Part shown: piece after piece, positions 42,837 through 53,173 of the stretch
Numbering within the stretch: position 1 is the stretch's first letter
How the letters are laid out: each line of letters opens with the position of its first letter
Assembly: GCF_000954115.1 (NCBI RefSeq)
Contig: NZ_CP010797.1
Span: forward strand, 1,798,001-1,862,000
From: Rhodococcus sp. B7740
Lineage (GTDB): Bacteria; Actinomycetota; Actinomycetes; Mycobacteriales; Mycobacteriaceae
DNA length: 64,000 nucleotides
Direction: 5' to 3'
Position numbers and translations under genes: made by a program
Notes under the pieces: model-generated
What the model was told of the DNA's origin: nothing
Database searches by the model: none
Seen by the model: only the letters and a program-made list of their open reading frames with translations

Positions 42837-44258
42837 TCAGCTGTCGAAGCCCAGACCCAGCGCGTCCATTCCCTTGAGCCACAGGCCGCGCTTGCCGCCG
42901 TTGCGGTCGGCTCGGGCGAACTCGGCGCGGGTGACGTTGATGCCGATGGATCTGATGGGCTCGGGTGGGAACGGCAGAGGCTTGCTGCGCACCATCTTCA
43001 GTCGTGTTCGTTCGGTGTCCTTGCCGTCCAGCAGATCGAGGGCGGTGCGGGCCCCGAAGTGCGACGCGCCGACGCCGAGGCCGGTGAATCCGGCCACCGA
43101 GGCCACCCGTCCGTTCAGTCCGAGGTCCCAGAAGGCGCTGAACCGCGAGCACGTGTCGATCGACCCGCCCCAGGCATGGGTGGCACGGATTCCTTCGAGG
43201 CCGGGGAACATCTGCAGCAGGTGTTCGGCGAGCAATGCGAACTCTTCGGGATGTTGGGTTCGGCGTGGGTCGGTGTCGCTACCGTAGAAGTAGTGCGCGT
43301 CCCACCCGCCGAACAGGATGCGATCGTCCGCCGTCAACCGGAAGTAATGGAATCTGTTGCCGCAGTCGGCCAAGCCTTCGCGACCGGACCAGCCGATGTC
43401 GGCGAGCTGCGCCGACGTCAGCGGTTCGGTCATGATCACGTAATCCCACACCGGGACGATCCAGTGACGGAGCTTGCGTCGCAACGACTTCGATGCCGAG
43501 GTGGCGAGCAGAACCTTGGCGGCCTCGATGGTGCCGTATCCCGTCTTCACTCGAATACCGTTGCCGGACTTGCCGATCGACAGAGCCCTGGTGTTCTCGT
43601 GAATCCGAACGCCGAGCGACTCGGCCGCGTCGGCCAGGCCCCACGCGAGTTTGGCGGGATCTATCATCGCGACGTCGGGGTCGAACAGTGCGCCGCGCGC
43701 CATGGGTGAGGCGATTCTGGACCGCACTGCCGCGGCATCGAGGTATTCCATCGGCTGCGACAGTCGTCTCCCCTCGTCGCCGAGCTCCCGCAGGTCGTCC
43801 ACCTGCCAGTCGAAATTGGCGATGTCGAGCTCGCCGGTGCGTTCGATGTCGGCGTCGATTCCGTACTTCTCGGCAGTCGCGCAGATCGCATCGAGCGTCT
43901 CGGTGCCCATGCGCAGCAGCTCGGGTAGTTCGTCGGCGTAGCGGTCGAGTCCGTTGCTCAGTCCGTGCGTCAGGCTGGCCGCGCAGAAGCCGCCGTTGCG
44001 TCCGGTTGCGCCCTCGGCGATTCGATCACCTTCGAGCAGGACGATCGACCGGTTCGGATTCTCCTCCGCCGCCTGCAGAGCCGCCCACAATCCGGTGAAC
44101 CCGCCGCCGACGATCACCAGATCCGCGGCTGCCGAACCCGTATGCCGTGGCCGTGGTGCCGGGCGTTCGGGACGGTCGAGCCAGTAGGACTCCGGTGCTG
44201 CGGCCGCCACCATCGCCACGCCGCGGTCGGTGGGGGCGGTTGCCCATGACGCGCTCAT
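42837..44258 (-). CDS. FAD-dependent amine oxidase (gamma-glutamylputrescine oxidase-like)
   Basis: A 473-residue DAO-fold flavoprotein similar to PuuB. FAD site LVIVGGGFTGLWAALQAAEE is near residue 47, followed by EGDRIAEGATGRNGGFCAAS, and GFTGLGVGASHFGA near the C-terminus binds the flavin pyrophosphate. It would oxidise an amine to aldehyde with release of ammonia and H2O2. ATG 44258 overlaps the stop of the aldehyde dehydrogenase (ATGA), so the two steps are coupled. No gamma-glutamylputrescine synthetase is in the window, so the true substrate may be a free amine. Confidence 0.83.
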   Translation of the reverse strand: MSASWATAPTDRGVAMVAAAAPESYWLDRPERPAPRPRHTGSAAADLVIVGGGFTGLWAALQAAEENPNRSIVLLEGDRIAEGATGRNGGFCAASLTHGLSNGLDRYADELPELLRMGTETLDAICATAEKYGIDADIERTGELDIANFDWQVDDLRELGDEGRRLSQPMEYLDAAAVRSRIASPMARGALFDPDVAMIDPAKLAWGLADAAESLGVRIHENTRALSIGKSGNGIRVKTGYGTIEAAKVLLATSASKSLRRKLRHWIVPVWDYVIMTEPLTSAQLADIGWSGREGLADCGNRFHYFRLTADDRILFGGWDAHYFYGSDTDPRRTQHPEEFALLAEHLLQMFPGLEGIRATHAWGGSIDTCSRFSAFWDLGLNGRVASVAGFTGLGVGASHFGARTALDLLDGKDTERTRLKMVRSKPLPFPPEPIRSIGINVTRAEFARADRNGGKRGLWLKGMDALGLGFDS

Positions 44259-45760
44259 CGGGCATCCCCCTGTGCCTCGGGATGGGCCGAAGCGAACACC
44301 GTTCGGTGCCAGGACTTTCGAGCCACACCGGTGATATCGGTCATGACGTGCTTGACGGTCAGATACTCGTCGAGAGAGTAGCTCGACATGTCCTTCCCGA
44401 ACCCCGAGGCCCCGAACCCGCCGTGTGGCATCTCGCTGATGATCGGGATGTGGTCGTTGATCCACACACAGCCGGCGGCGATCTCCCGCGTCGCTCGGCC
44501 CGCGCGGTACACGTCCCTGGTCCAGGCGGAGGCGGCCAGTCCGAACTCGGTGTCGTTGGCGCGTCGGATCGCATCGTCGTCTCCGTGATGCTTCGTCACC
44601 GTGAGCACCGGGCCGAACACCTCGTCGCGATAGATCTCGTCCTGCTCGCCGACATCGGCGATCAGGGTCGGCGGGTAGAACGCACCCGGGCCCTCCGGGA
44701 CACGGCCTCCGGTGACGATCCTGGCTCCGGTGGCGCGAGCCCGATCCACCATGGCGGCAACACGATCGCGGTGCGCGAGGGAGATCAACGATCCCATGTC
44801 GGTCGCCGGATCGGTCGGGTCTCCCATCACGACGCGTCCCATCAACTCGGCGACTCCGGCGACGAAGTCGTCGTACAGGGATTCGGCGACGATGGCGCGG
44901 GTGGCTGCCGTGCAGTCCTGGCCGCCGTTGATCAACGATCCCGCGACGGCTCCGTGGATGGCTGCGTCGAGATCTGCGTCTTCGAACACCACCAGCGGTG
45001 CCTTGCCGCCGAGCTCGAGCTGCACGCGGGTGCCGTGCGCGGCGGCCTGCGCCATCACGCGCCTGCCGACGGGAGTGGAGCCGGTGAACGTCATCAGGTC
45101 CAGACCCGCGTGGGATGACAGTGCGACGCCTGCGTCGAGACCGGTTCCGGTGACCACGTTGAACACCCCGTCTGGAACGCCTGCTGCGGTGGCCAGGCGC
45201 GCCAGCCGCAACGTGGTCAGCGGGGTGAGTTCACTGGGTTTGAGCACGATGGAGCATCCGGCCGCCAACGCAGGCATCGCTTTCCACACCGCCATCTGCA
45301 GCGGATAGTTCCACGGCGTGATCGAACCGACCACTCCGACGGCATCGCGACGGATGGCGGAGGTGTGCTCACCCGAGTACTCCGCAGCGGCCTTGCCGTC
45401 CAGGTGCCGCGCCGCTCCGGCGAAGAACTCGATGTTGTCGACGGTGCCCGGAACGTCGAATTCCCTTGCCAGTCTTGACGATTTGCCGGTCTGCGCCACT
45501 TCCTCGGACACGAAGTTCTCCGCGTCGGCGGCCACGAGCCGCGCCAGTTCCGTCAACACGGCACTGCGGTGCGCGGGGGTGGCGGTGGACCATGCGGGAA
45601 AGGCCGATCGGGCATGCGCGAGAGCCGAATCGACGTCGGAGGCGGTGGCCAGACCCACCTCGGCGACGACTGCTCCGGTCGCGGGATCGTCGATCTCGTA
45701 CCGATCACCGCGACCGTCCGCCGAGCGTCCACCGATCCAACAACCAGGAATGTTCGCCAT
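44255..45760 (-). CDS. Aldehyde dehydrogenase, gamma-aminobutyraldehyde dehydrogenase-like
   Basis: A 501-residue NAD(P)+-dependent aldehyde dehydrogenase. Marks: GSITPWNYPLQMAVWK, FTGSTPVGRRV, LELGGKAPLVVFEDAD with the general-base Glu, and NGGQDCTAATR with catalytic Cys283. Sequence character and neighbours fit 4-aminobutanal oxidation to GABA, as in PatD/Prr. Translationally coupled to the FAD oxidase and divergent from the Lrp-type regulator, across a 143-base gap with repeated ACGGATTCT elements. Other aminoaldehydes or betaine aldehyde are possible substrates. Confidence 0.87.
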   Translation of the reverse strand: MANIPGCWIGGRSADGRGDRYEIDDPATGAVVAEVGLATASDVDSALAHARSAFPAWSTATPAHRSAVLTELARLVAADAENFVSEEVAQTGKSSRLAREFDVPGTVDNIEFFAGAARHLDGKAAAEYSGEHTSAIRRDAVGVVGSITPWNYPLQMAVWKAMPALAAGCSIVLKPSELTPLTTLRLARLATAAGVPDGVFNVVTGTGLDAGVALSSHAGLDLMTFTGSTPVGRRVMAQAAAHGTRVQLELGGKAPLVVFEDADLDAAIHGAVAGSLINGGQDCTAATRAIVAESLYDDFVAGVAELMGRVVMGDPTDPATDMGSLISLAHRDRVAAMVDRARATGARIVTGGRVPEGPGAFYPPTLIADVGEQDEIYRDEVFGPVLTVTKHHGDDDAIRRANDTEFGLAASAWTRDVYRAGRATREIAAGCVWINDHIPIISEMPHGGFGASGFGKDMSSYSLDEYLTVKHVMTDITGVARKSWHRTVFASAHPEAQGDAR

Positions 45761-45784
45761 GCCTGCGACAGTACCGTCAGATCC

Positions 45785-45824
45785 ACGGATTCTCTCCGTT
45801 TCCGGCCTTTCGACAACGGATTCT
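45785..45824. promoter_or_regulatory. Two ACGGATTCT direct repeats in the Lrp/ALDH divergent promoter
   Basis: ACGGATTCT occurs at 45785-45793 and 45816-45824, 31 bases apart or about three helical turns, placing both on one DNA face. The site lies just upstream of the aldehyde dehydrogenase gene and faces the Lrp-type gene, a likely autoregulatory target. Confidence 0.4.
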
Positions 45825-45903
45825 GTCGTATCGATCGAGAAATAACACGCTTTTCATCGTCGACGGGTTGTGTTCACGGCCACCACAGTGACAAGATCGA
45901 TCC

Positions 45904-46368
45904 ATGCCCGAGCAACCACCCATCGCACTCGACGACGTCTCCAAGGCGATCATCGAGCAACTCCAGGAGGACGGGCGTCGCTCGTACGCTGCCATCGGCA
46001 AAGCCGTCGGACTCTCGGAAGCGGCTGTCCGCCAACGAGTTCAGCGCCTGACGGACTCCGGTGTCATGCAGATCGTCGCGGTGACCGATCCGGTACAGGT
46101 CGGATTCAAGCGCCAGGCCATGATCGGCATCAGGTGCACCGGCGACAGTTACGCACTGTCCGAGGAACTGTCGGCGATCGACGCGATCGACTACGTCGTC
46201 CTCACCGCAGGGTCGTTCGACGTCGTCGTGGAAGTGGTGTGCGAGGACGACGAACAACTCCTGCAGATCCTGAACAAACAGATCCGCAGTCTGGACGGTG
46301 TCACCAGCACCGAAACGCTGGTCTATCTCAAACTCGTCAAGCAGCAATACAATTGGGGAACACGATGA
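45904..46368 (+). CDS. Lrp/AsnC family regulator of the amine catabolism block
   Basis: A 154-residue Lrp-type regulator: AsnC helix-turn-helix in residues 8-60 (DVSKAIIEQLQEDGRRSYAA, then SEAAVRQRVQRL) and a RAM domain after residue 70. It is divergent from the aldehyde dehydrogenase/oxidase pair, and its stop overlaps the class III aminotransferase start (ATGA, 46365-46368). That arrangement marks it as the local regulator, probably sensing an amine or amino-acid intermediate. The ligand is unknown. Confidence 0.9.
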   Translation: MPEQPPIALDDVSKAIIEQLQEDGRRSYAAIGKAVGLSEAAVRQRVQRLTDSGVMQIVAVTDPVQVGFKRQAMIGIRCTGDSYALSEELSAIDAIDYVVLTAGSFDVVVEVVCEDDEQLLQILNKQIRSLDGVTSTETLVYLKLVKQQYNWGTR

Positions 46369-47732
46369 CGCGAACGACATCCGAGCTCGACGCCTCCGCA
46401 GCCAAGCATCTGTGGGGCCACTTCACCCGCCACGGCGCAGGGGTCACTCCCCCGATCATCACCCGCGGCGAAGGGTCGACCATCTGGGACTCGAACGGCA
46501 AGAGCTACATCGACGGTCTTTCGGGGCTGTTCGTGGTGCAGGTGGGGCACGGCCGAGAGGAACTGGCCGAGGCTGCCGCGAAGCAGGCCAAGGAGTTGGC
46601 CTTCTTCCCCCTGTGGTCGTACGTGACCGAACCTGCGATCGAGCTCGCCGAGCGGCTCGCCGGGTACGCCCCCGGCGATCTGAATCGCGTCTTCTTCACC
46701 ACCGGCGGCGGCGAGGCCGTCGAGAGCGCATGGAAGCTCGCCAAGCAGTACTTCAAGAAGGTCGGCAAGCCCGGTAAGCACAAGGTGATCTCGCGGTCCA
46801 TCGCGTACCACGGCACCCCGCAGGGCGCGCTGGCCATCACCGGGATCCCTGCGCTCAAGGAACCGTTCGAGCCGCTGACACCGGGCGCGTTCCGAGTGCC
46901 CAACACCAACATCTACCGCGCCCCCGCTCCCCTGGACACCGATCCCAAGGCGTTCGGAATCTGGGCAGCGGACCGGATCGCCGAGGCCATCGAATTCGAG
47001 GGCCCGGACACGGTTGCCGCGGTGTTCCTCGAGCCGGTTCAGAACGCCGGCGGCTGCTTCCCTCCCCCGCCCGGATACTTCGAGCGGGTCCGTGAGATCT
47101 GCGACCGGTACGACGTTCTGCTCGTCTCCGACGAAGTCATCTGCGCTTTCGGCCGGATCGGGTCGATGTTCGCCTGCAGCGACTTCGGCTACGTGCCGGA
47201 CATCATCACCTGCGCGAAGGGTATGACCTCGGGCTACTCACCCATCGGCGCAATGATCGCCTCCGACAAGCTCTTCGAGCCGTTCGACGACGGCAAATCG
47301 AGCTTCGCGCACGGGTACACCTTCGGCGGCCACCCCGTCTCCGCCGCCGTGGCCATGGCCAATCTCGACATCTTCGAGCGCGAGGGCATCAACGCGCACG
47401 TCGCGGACAGTGCACCGGCGTTCCGTGCGACGCTCGAGAAACTGCACGACCTGCCGATCGTCGGAGACGTGCGCGGCGAGGGATTCTTCTACGGCATCGA
47501 GTTGGTCAAGGACAAGACCACGAAGGAGACGTTCAGCGACGCCGAAGCCGAACGCATCCTTCGCGGCTTCCTGTCGACGGCCTTGTTCGACGCAGGCCTG
47601 TACTGCCGCGCCGACGACCGCGGCGACCCGGTGGTGCAGCTGGCGCCGCCACTGATCTGCGGTCAGAAGGAGTTCGACGAGATGGAGCAGATCCTGCGCA
47701 GCGTTCTGACCGAGGCAGGGAACCTGATCTGA
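46365..47732 (+). CDS. Class III aminotransferase (putrescine/GABA-type)
   Basis: A 455-residue omega-aminotransferase of fold type I. Marks: YIDGLSGLFVVQVGHGR near residue 47, FFTTGGGEAVESAWKLAKQY, ISRSIAYHGTPQGAL, VSDEVICAFGRIG, and ITCAKGMTSGYSPIGAM where Lys285 is the PLP lysine. Such enzymes remove the terminal amino group of putrescine, cadaverine or beta-alanine-like amines to pyruvate or 2-oxoglutarate. It is coupled to the Lrp-type gene. The aldehyde dehydrogenase encoded across the divergent promoter could oxidise its product. Confidence 0.87.
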   Translation: MTRTTSELDASAAKHLWGHFTRHGAGVTPPIITRGEGSTIWDSNGKSYIDGLSGLFVVQVGHGREELAEAAAKQAKELAFFPLWSYVTEPAIELAERLAGYAPGDLNRVFFTTGGGEAVESAWKLAKQYFKKVGKPGKHKVISRSIAYHGTPQGALAITGIPALKEPFEPLTPGAFRVPNTNIYRAPAPLDTDPKAFGIWAADRIAEAIEFEGPDTVAAVFLEPVQNAGGCFPPPPGYFERVREICDRYDVLLVSDEVICAFGRIGSMFACSDFGYVPDIITCAKGMTSGYSPIGAMIASDKLFEPFDDGKSSFAHGYTFGGHPVSAAVAMANLDIFEREGINAHVADSAPAFRATLEKLHDLPIVGDVRGEGFFYGIELVKDKTTKETFSDAEAERILRGFLSTALFDAGLYCRADDRGDPVVQLAPPLICGQKEFDEMEQILRSVLTEAGNLI

Positions 47733-47741
47733 CGGAGGCTG

Positions 47742-49025
47742 CTACCGGCCGATGCGGTCGATCACGAGGGGCCTCGGCTGCGGGGCCGTGGCCCCTATCT
47801 CCCAGCTGGATTCGAGTGCCTGCTGCGCATACTCGAAGCGCTCGGGAGTATCGGTGTACAGCGTCGCCAGCCGATCTCCTGCACGCACCCGATCGCCGGG
47901 CTTGGCGTGCAATCTGACACCGGCGGCGGCCTGCACCGGCTCACCCTGTCGCTCGCGGCCCGCGCCCAGCCGCCACGCCGCCAGTCCGACGCCCATCGCG
48001 TCCAATCCGGTGACGACACCGTCGGTGGCGGCGGTGAAGTCCTGACTCTCGCGGGCGACGGGTAGTGCGGCATCGGGATCGCCGCCCTGCGCGGCGATCA
48101 TCGTCCGCCACCGATCCATGGCCGAACCGTCGGCGAGTTTGTCGGCGGGGTCGATGCCCTCGATCCCGGCCGCGGCGAGCATCGTGCGGGCCAGCGTGAT
48201 CGTCAGCTCGACGATGTCGGCCGGCCCACCTCCGGCGAGTACCTCCACCGATTCCTCGACCTCCAGCGCGTTGCCCGCGGTGAGCCCGAGCGGGGTGTCC
48301 ATCGCGGTCAGCACCGCCAGAGTTCGTACGCCCGCGTCGGTTCCGAGCTCGACCATCGCGGTCGCGAGTTCGCGTGCGTCGTCGACGTTCTTCATGAACG
48401 CGCCTGCACCCACCTTGACGTCCAACACGAGCGCCCCGGTGCCCTCGGCGATCTTCTTGCTCATGATCGAACTGGCGATCAACGGGATGGATTCGACCGT
48501 TCCCGTCACGTCTCGTAGGGCGTAGAGCTTCTTGTCGGCGGGGGCCAGATCGGCACCGGCAGCGCACACGACAGCACCGATCGCCGGATCGGCGAGGATG
48601 CGATGCATCTCGTCACCGCTCAGATCCGCCCGCCACCCGGGGATCGACTCGAGCTTGTCGAGCGTTCCGCCGGTATGGCCCAGTCCTCGACCGGACAGCT
48701 GCGGCACAGCGGCCCCGCAGGCGGCGACCAGCGGAGCCAGCGGCAGCGTGATCTTGTCTCCGACACCACCGGTCGAATGTTTGTCGACTGTGGGCAGCGG
48801 CAGCGTCGAGAAGTCCATTCGTGTGCCCGACGCGATCATCGCGTTCGTCCACGTACCGAGCTCGCGACGCGACAGTCCGCGCAACAGAACGGCCATCGCG
48901 AGAGCCGACATCTGTTCCGGCGCGACGGATCCGCGGGTGAACTCCGCGATCACCCATTCGATCTGTTCGTCGTCGAGAACCCGCCCGTCGCGTTTGGCGC
49001 TGATGATCGATACGGCGTCAGGCAT
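47742..49025 (-). CDS. deoA: Thymidine phosphorylase
   Basis: A 427-residue pyrimidine-nucleoside phosphorylase (Rv3314c equivalent). The glycosyltransferase family 3 signature DKHSTGGVGDKITLPLAP is near residue 81, with SGRGLGHTGGTLDKLES near 110 and a C-terminal PYNP domain (GVRLHAKPGDRVRAGD). Converts thymidine/deoxyuridine to base plus deoxyribose 1-phosphate. The start overlaps the cdd stop by 8 bases, so cdd-deoA is one operon, linking cytidine deamination to phosphorolysis. Confidence 0.95.
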   Translation of the reverse strand: MPDAVSIISAKRDGRVLDDEQIEWVIAEFTRGSVAPEQMSALAMAVLLRGLSRRELGTWTNAMIASGTRMDFSTLPLPTVDKHSTGGVGDKITLPLAPLVAACGAAVPQLSGRGLGHTGGTLDKLESIPGWRADLSGDEMHRILADPAIGAVVCAAGADLAPADKKLYALRDVTGTVESIPLIASSIMSKKIAEGTGALVLDVKVGAGAFMKNVDDARELATAMVELGTDAGVRTLAVLTAMDTPLGLTAGNALEVEESVEVLAGGGPADIVELTITLARTMLAAAGIEGIDPADKLADGSAMDRWRTMIAAQGGDPDAALPVARESQDFTAATDGVVTGLDAMGVGLAAWRLGAGRERQGEPVQAAAGVRLHAKPGDRVRAGDRLATLYTDTPERFEYAQQALESSWEIGATAPQPRPLVIDRIGR

Positions 49026-49431
49026 GGTTGTTCACGCGTCCTTCGTCGAGGTTGTCGGGGCCGAAAGCATTCGGGAGCAACTCTGCCAGTCGAGCCGGTC
49101 CCGAGACGGTGTCGACGAGCAGATCCGGGCCGCCGAACTCGTACAGCAGCTGTCGGCATCGCCCGCACGGCATCAGAATTTCACGTCGGGAATCGCAGCA
49201 CGAAAAGGCCACGAGTCTGCCGCCGCCGGTCGTGTGCAGGTTCGAGACCAACCCGCACTCCGCACACAGCCCCAAACCGTATGAGACATTTTCCACATTG
49301 CACCCGGTGACTATCCGATTGTCGTCCACCAGAGCTGCGGCTCCGACCGGAAAGTTCGAGTACGGGGCGTAGGCACGGCTCATTGCCTCATGAGCATTGT
49401 CGCGCAACGTCTTCCAGTCGATTTCGTTCAT
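49018..49431 (-). CDS. cdd: Cytidine deaminase
   Basis: A 137-residue homotetrameric-type zinc deaminase (Rv3315c equivalent). Substrate loop FPVGAAALVDDNRIVTGCNV is near residue 28; zinc and catalysis by CAECG (Cys and Glu) and PCGRCRQ (two Cys). Makes uridine/deoxyuridine from cytidine forms. ATG 49431 gives MNEIDWKTLRD. First gene of the leftward cdd-deoA operon and divergent from sdhC across a 265-base region. Confidence 0.95.
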   Translation of the reverse strand: MNEIDWKTLRDNAHEAMSRAYAPYSNFPVGAAALVDDNRIVTGCNVENVSYGLGLCAECGLVSNLHTTGGGRLVAFSCCDSRREILMPCGRCRQLLYEFGGPDLLVDTVSGPARLAELLPNAFGPDNLDEGRVNNHA

Positions 49432-49494
49432 GGTGAACCATCCAATCACGGTGTCTGAATTGATGCAGAGATCCGGCCGAAAGTGCCTGCGGCA

Positions 49495-49513
49495 ATTGGG
49501 AAGGCAAACCTAA
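49495..49513. promoter_or_regulatory. Candidate IdeR/DtxR iron box between cdd and sdhC
   Basis: The 19-mer ATTGGGAAGGCAAACCTAA agrees at 14 of 19 positions with the IdeR/DtxR consensus; the right half is nearly perfect (9 of 10), the left half is poor. It is 64 bases from the cdd start and 184 from sdhC. Iron control of sdh is known in corynebacteria through DtxR/RipA, so regulation is plausible but unproven. Confidence 0.3.
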
Positions 49514-49696
49514 CACCGGATTTCGGCAGCGTACGAACCTCGAGTCGAATTAGTTCCGTGTTTCGAATGGGTTTACAGTTTCGAGTAAGCGGCTAGTACA
49601 ACCAGCACTAAGGCCGAATCGCGACAAATCGAGCCAGGCAAGACCGGCCACCGGGGCTCGATGCGTCCACCAACGACGTTGGAGGCATTGCACTCG

Positions 49697-50107
49697 ATGA
49701 GTAGCACGACGGAAGTCGCTCCGGTCAAGGAGCGCAAGCGGTCTCTGTACCGCGGGGATCCGGGCATGTGGTCCTGGGTTCTGCACCGCATCACTGGCGT
49801 GTTGACGTTCTTCTTCTTGTTCGTCCACGTCCTCGACACGGCGATGGTTCGGGTCAACCCCGAGACGTACGACGCCATCATCGAGACCTACAAGACCCCG
49901 CTCGTCGGCCTGATGGAGATCGGCCTCGTCGCGGCTGTGCTGTACCACGCGTTGAACGGCATCCGCGTGATGTTGATCGACTTCTGGTCCAAGGGACCGC
50001 AGTACCAGAAGCCGATGCTGTGGGCGATCGCAGTGGTCTGGCTCGTCGTCATGATCCCCGGCGCGGGACGAATCTTCTACAACATGTTCACGGCGGGTGG
50101 TCACTGA
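49697..50107 (+). CDS. sdhC: Succinate dehydrogenase cytochrome b556 subunit
   Basis: A 136-residue integral membrane subunit with three hydrophobic helices, beginning after the polar stretch KERKRSLYRGDPGMWSW. Haem/quinone signatures are HRITGVLTFFFLFVHVLDT near residue 31 and AVLYHALNGIRVMLIDF near residue 83, each with a His ligand candidate. ATG 49697 follows GGAGG at a rather long spacing. First gene of the sdhCDAB operon (Rv3316-3319 order). Stop and next start share a base (TGATG). Confidence 0.93.
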   Translation: MSSTTEVAPVKERKRSLYRGDPGMWSWVLHRITGVLTFFFLFVHVLDTAMVRVNPETYDAIIETYKTPLVGLMEIGLVAAVLYHALNGIRVMLIDFWSKGPQYQKPMLWAIAVVWLVVMIPGAGRIFYNMFTAGGH

Positions 50108-50559
50108 TGTCGACGCAGGGTCCCGAGGCGAAGGTCCTCGGCACGAACTACGACCGTCCGGCCAGCTTGGCCAACCCGCGTTCGCCGCGACGCCAGAGCA
50201 ACGGCAACTTCGAGCTCTACGCATGGCTGTTCATGCGCTTCTCCGGTCTGGCACTCGTTGTGCTCGTCCTGGGCCACATGTTCATCATGCTCATGCTCGA
50301 CGACGGTGTGCACCGCATCAACTTCGCATTCGTCGCCGGTCGCTGGGCCAGCCCGTTCTGGCAGTTCTGGGACCTGACGATGCTGTGGCTGGCGCAGCTG
50401 CACGGCGGCAACGGCCTCCGCACGATCATCGCGGACTACTCCCGCAAGGACTCGACGCGTTTCTGGCTGACCACGCTGCTGGTGCTGTCGATGATCCTCA
50501 TCATGGGCGTCGGCACCTACGTCATCTTCACGTTCGATCCCAACATCACGGCGAGCTAA
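50107..50559 (+). CDS. sdhD: Succinate dehydrogenase hydrophobic membrane anchor subunit
   Basis: A 150-residue anchor with three transmembrane helices (from about residues 37-60, 80-105 and 120-145). LFMRFSGLALVVLVLGHMF holds a conserved Arg and candidate haem His; the loop LAQLHGGNGLRTIIADY is typical. It shares a base with the sdhC stop and precedes sdhA by 16 bases. With SdhC it binds quinone at the cytoplasmic membrane. Confidence 0.92.
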   Translation: MSTQGPEAKVLGTNYDRPASLANPRSPRRQSNGNFELYAWLFMRFSGLALVVLVLGHMFIMLMLDDGVHRINFAFVAGRWASPFWQFWDLTMLWLAQLHGGNGLRTIIADYSRKDSTRFWLTTLLVLSMILIMGVGTYVIFTFDPNITAS

Positions 50560-50575
50560 GGACACTGACGCTTAC

Positions 50576-52327
<1,752 letters not shown>

Positions 52328-52328
52328 T

Positions 52329-53111
52329 ATGAGCGCACCCACCCTGGACAAGAAGTCCAACGAGTCCGATCTGCCGCCCGTCCCCGAGGGCGCGGTGATG
52401 GTCAACCTCAAGATCGCGCGCTTCAATCCCGAGAGCGGTGACGGTCAGCGCTGGGACACCTTCCAGGTCCCCACCCTGGCCACCGACCGTCTGCTCAACC
52501 TGCTGCTGTACGTGAAGGGCTACCTGGACGGCACGCTCACGTTCCGTCGCTCGTGCGCACACGGAGTCTGCGGCAGCGACGCGATGCGTATCAACGGTGT
52601 CAACCGTCTCGCCTGCAAGGTGCTCATGCGCGACATGCTCCCCAAGGACTCGTCGAAGACGCTGAACATCACCATCGAGCCCATCAAGGGTCTGCCGGTG
52701 GAGAAGGACCTCATCGTCGACATGGAACCCTTCTTCGACGCCTTCCGCGCCGTGAAGCCGTTCCTGATGACGACCGGTAACGAGCCGACCCGTGAGCGGA
52801 TCCAGTCCGCAGCGGACCGCGCCCGGTTCGACGACACCACCAAGTGCATCCTGTGCGCGTGCTGCACCACCTCGTGCCCCGTGTTCTGGAGCGATGGCAG
52901 CTACTTCGGTCCGGCCGCCATCGTCAACGCGCACCGGTTCATCTTCGACAGCCGTGACGAGGGTGCAACCGAGCGACTGGACATCCTCAACGACGTCGAG
53001 GGTGTGTGGCGCTGCCGCACCACCTTCAACTGCACCGACGCGTGCCCTCGCGGCATTCAGGTGACCAAGGCCATCCAGGAAGTCAAGCGCGCGTTGCTCT
53101 TCGCACGCTGA
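52329..53111 (+). CDS. sdhB: Succinate dehydrogenase iron-sulfur subunit
   Basis: A 260-residue electron-transfer subunit. The [2Fe-2S] motif is SCAHGVCGSDAM, where Asp takes the third Cys position as in E. coli SdhB. CILCACCTTSCPVF and CRTTFNCTDACPRGI carry the ligands of the [4Fe-4S] and [3Fe-4S] centres. It starts one base after the sdhA stop and ends the operon before a strong terminator. Confidence 0.97.
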   Translation: MSAPTLDKKSNESDLPPVPEGAVMVNLKIARFNPESGDGQRWDTFQVPTLATDRLLNLLLYVKGYLDGTLTFRRSCAHGVCGSDAMRINGVNRLACKVLMRDMLPKDSSKTLNITIEPIKGLPVEKDLIVDMEPFFDAFRAVKPFLMTTGNEPTRERIQSAADRARFDDTTKCILCACCTTSCPVFWSDGSYFGPAAIVNAHRFIFDSRDEGATERLDILNDVEGVWRCRTTFNCTDACPRGIQVTKAIQEVKRALLFAR

Positions 53112-53125
53112 CCGTCTCGCACCGA

Positions 53126-53165
53126 CGCCGAGCGCCCCTTCGCACACGCGAAGGGGCGTTCGGCG
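53126..53165. terminator. Bidirectional terminator after sdhB
   Basis: An 18-base left arm (53126-53143, ending CCCCTTCGC) pairs with the right arm 53148-53165 (starting GCGAAGGGG) with a single wobble, loop ACAC. It is 14 bases after the sdhB stop and 8 bases from the stop of the leftward acyl-CoA dehydrogenase gene, so it serves both. Confidence 0.85.
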
Positions 53166-53173
53166 TTCGTCGG

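Noticed and set aside
49572..49599. TTTACA-N16-TAGTAC as sdh promoter
   Set aside because: The -10 element is a poor match and spacing is short; support is too weak to list it.
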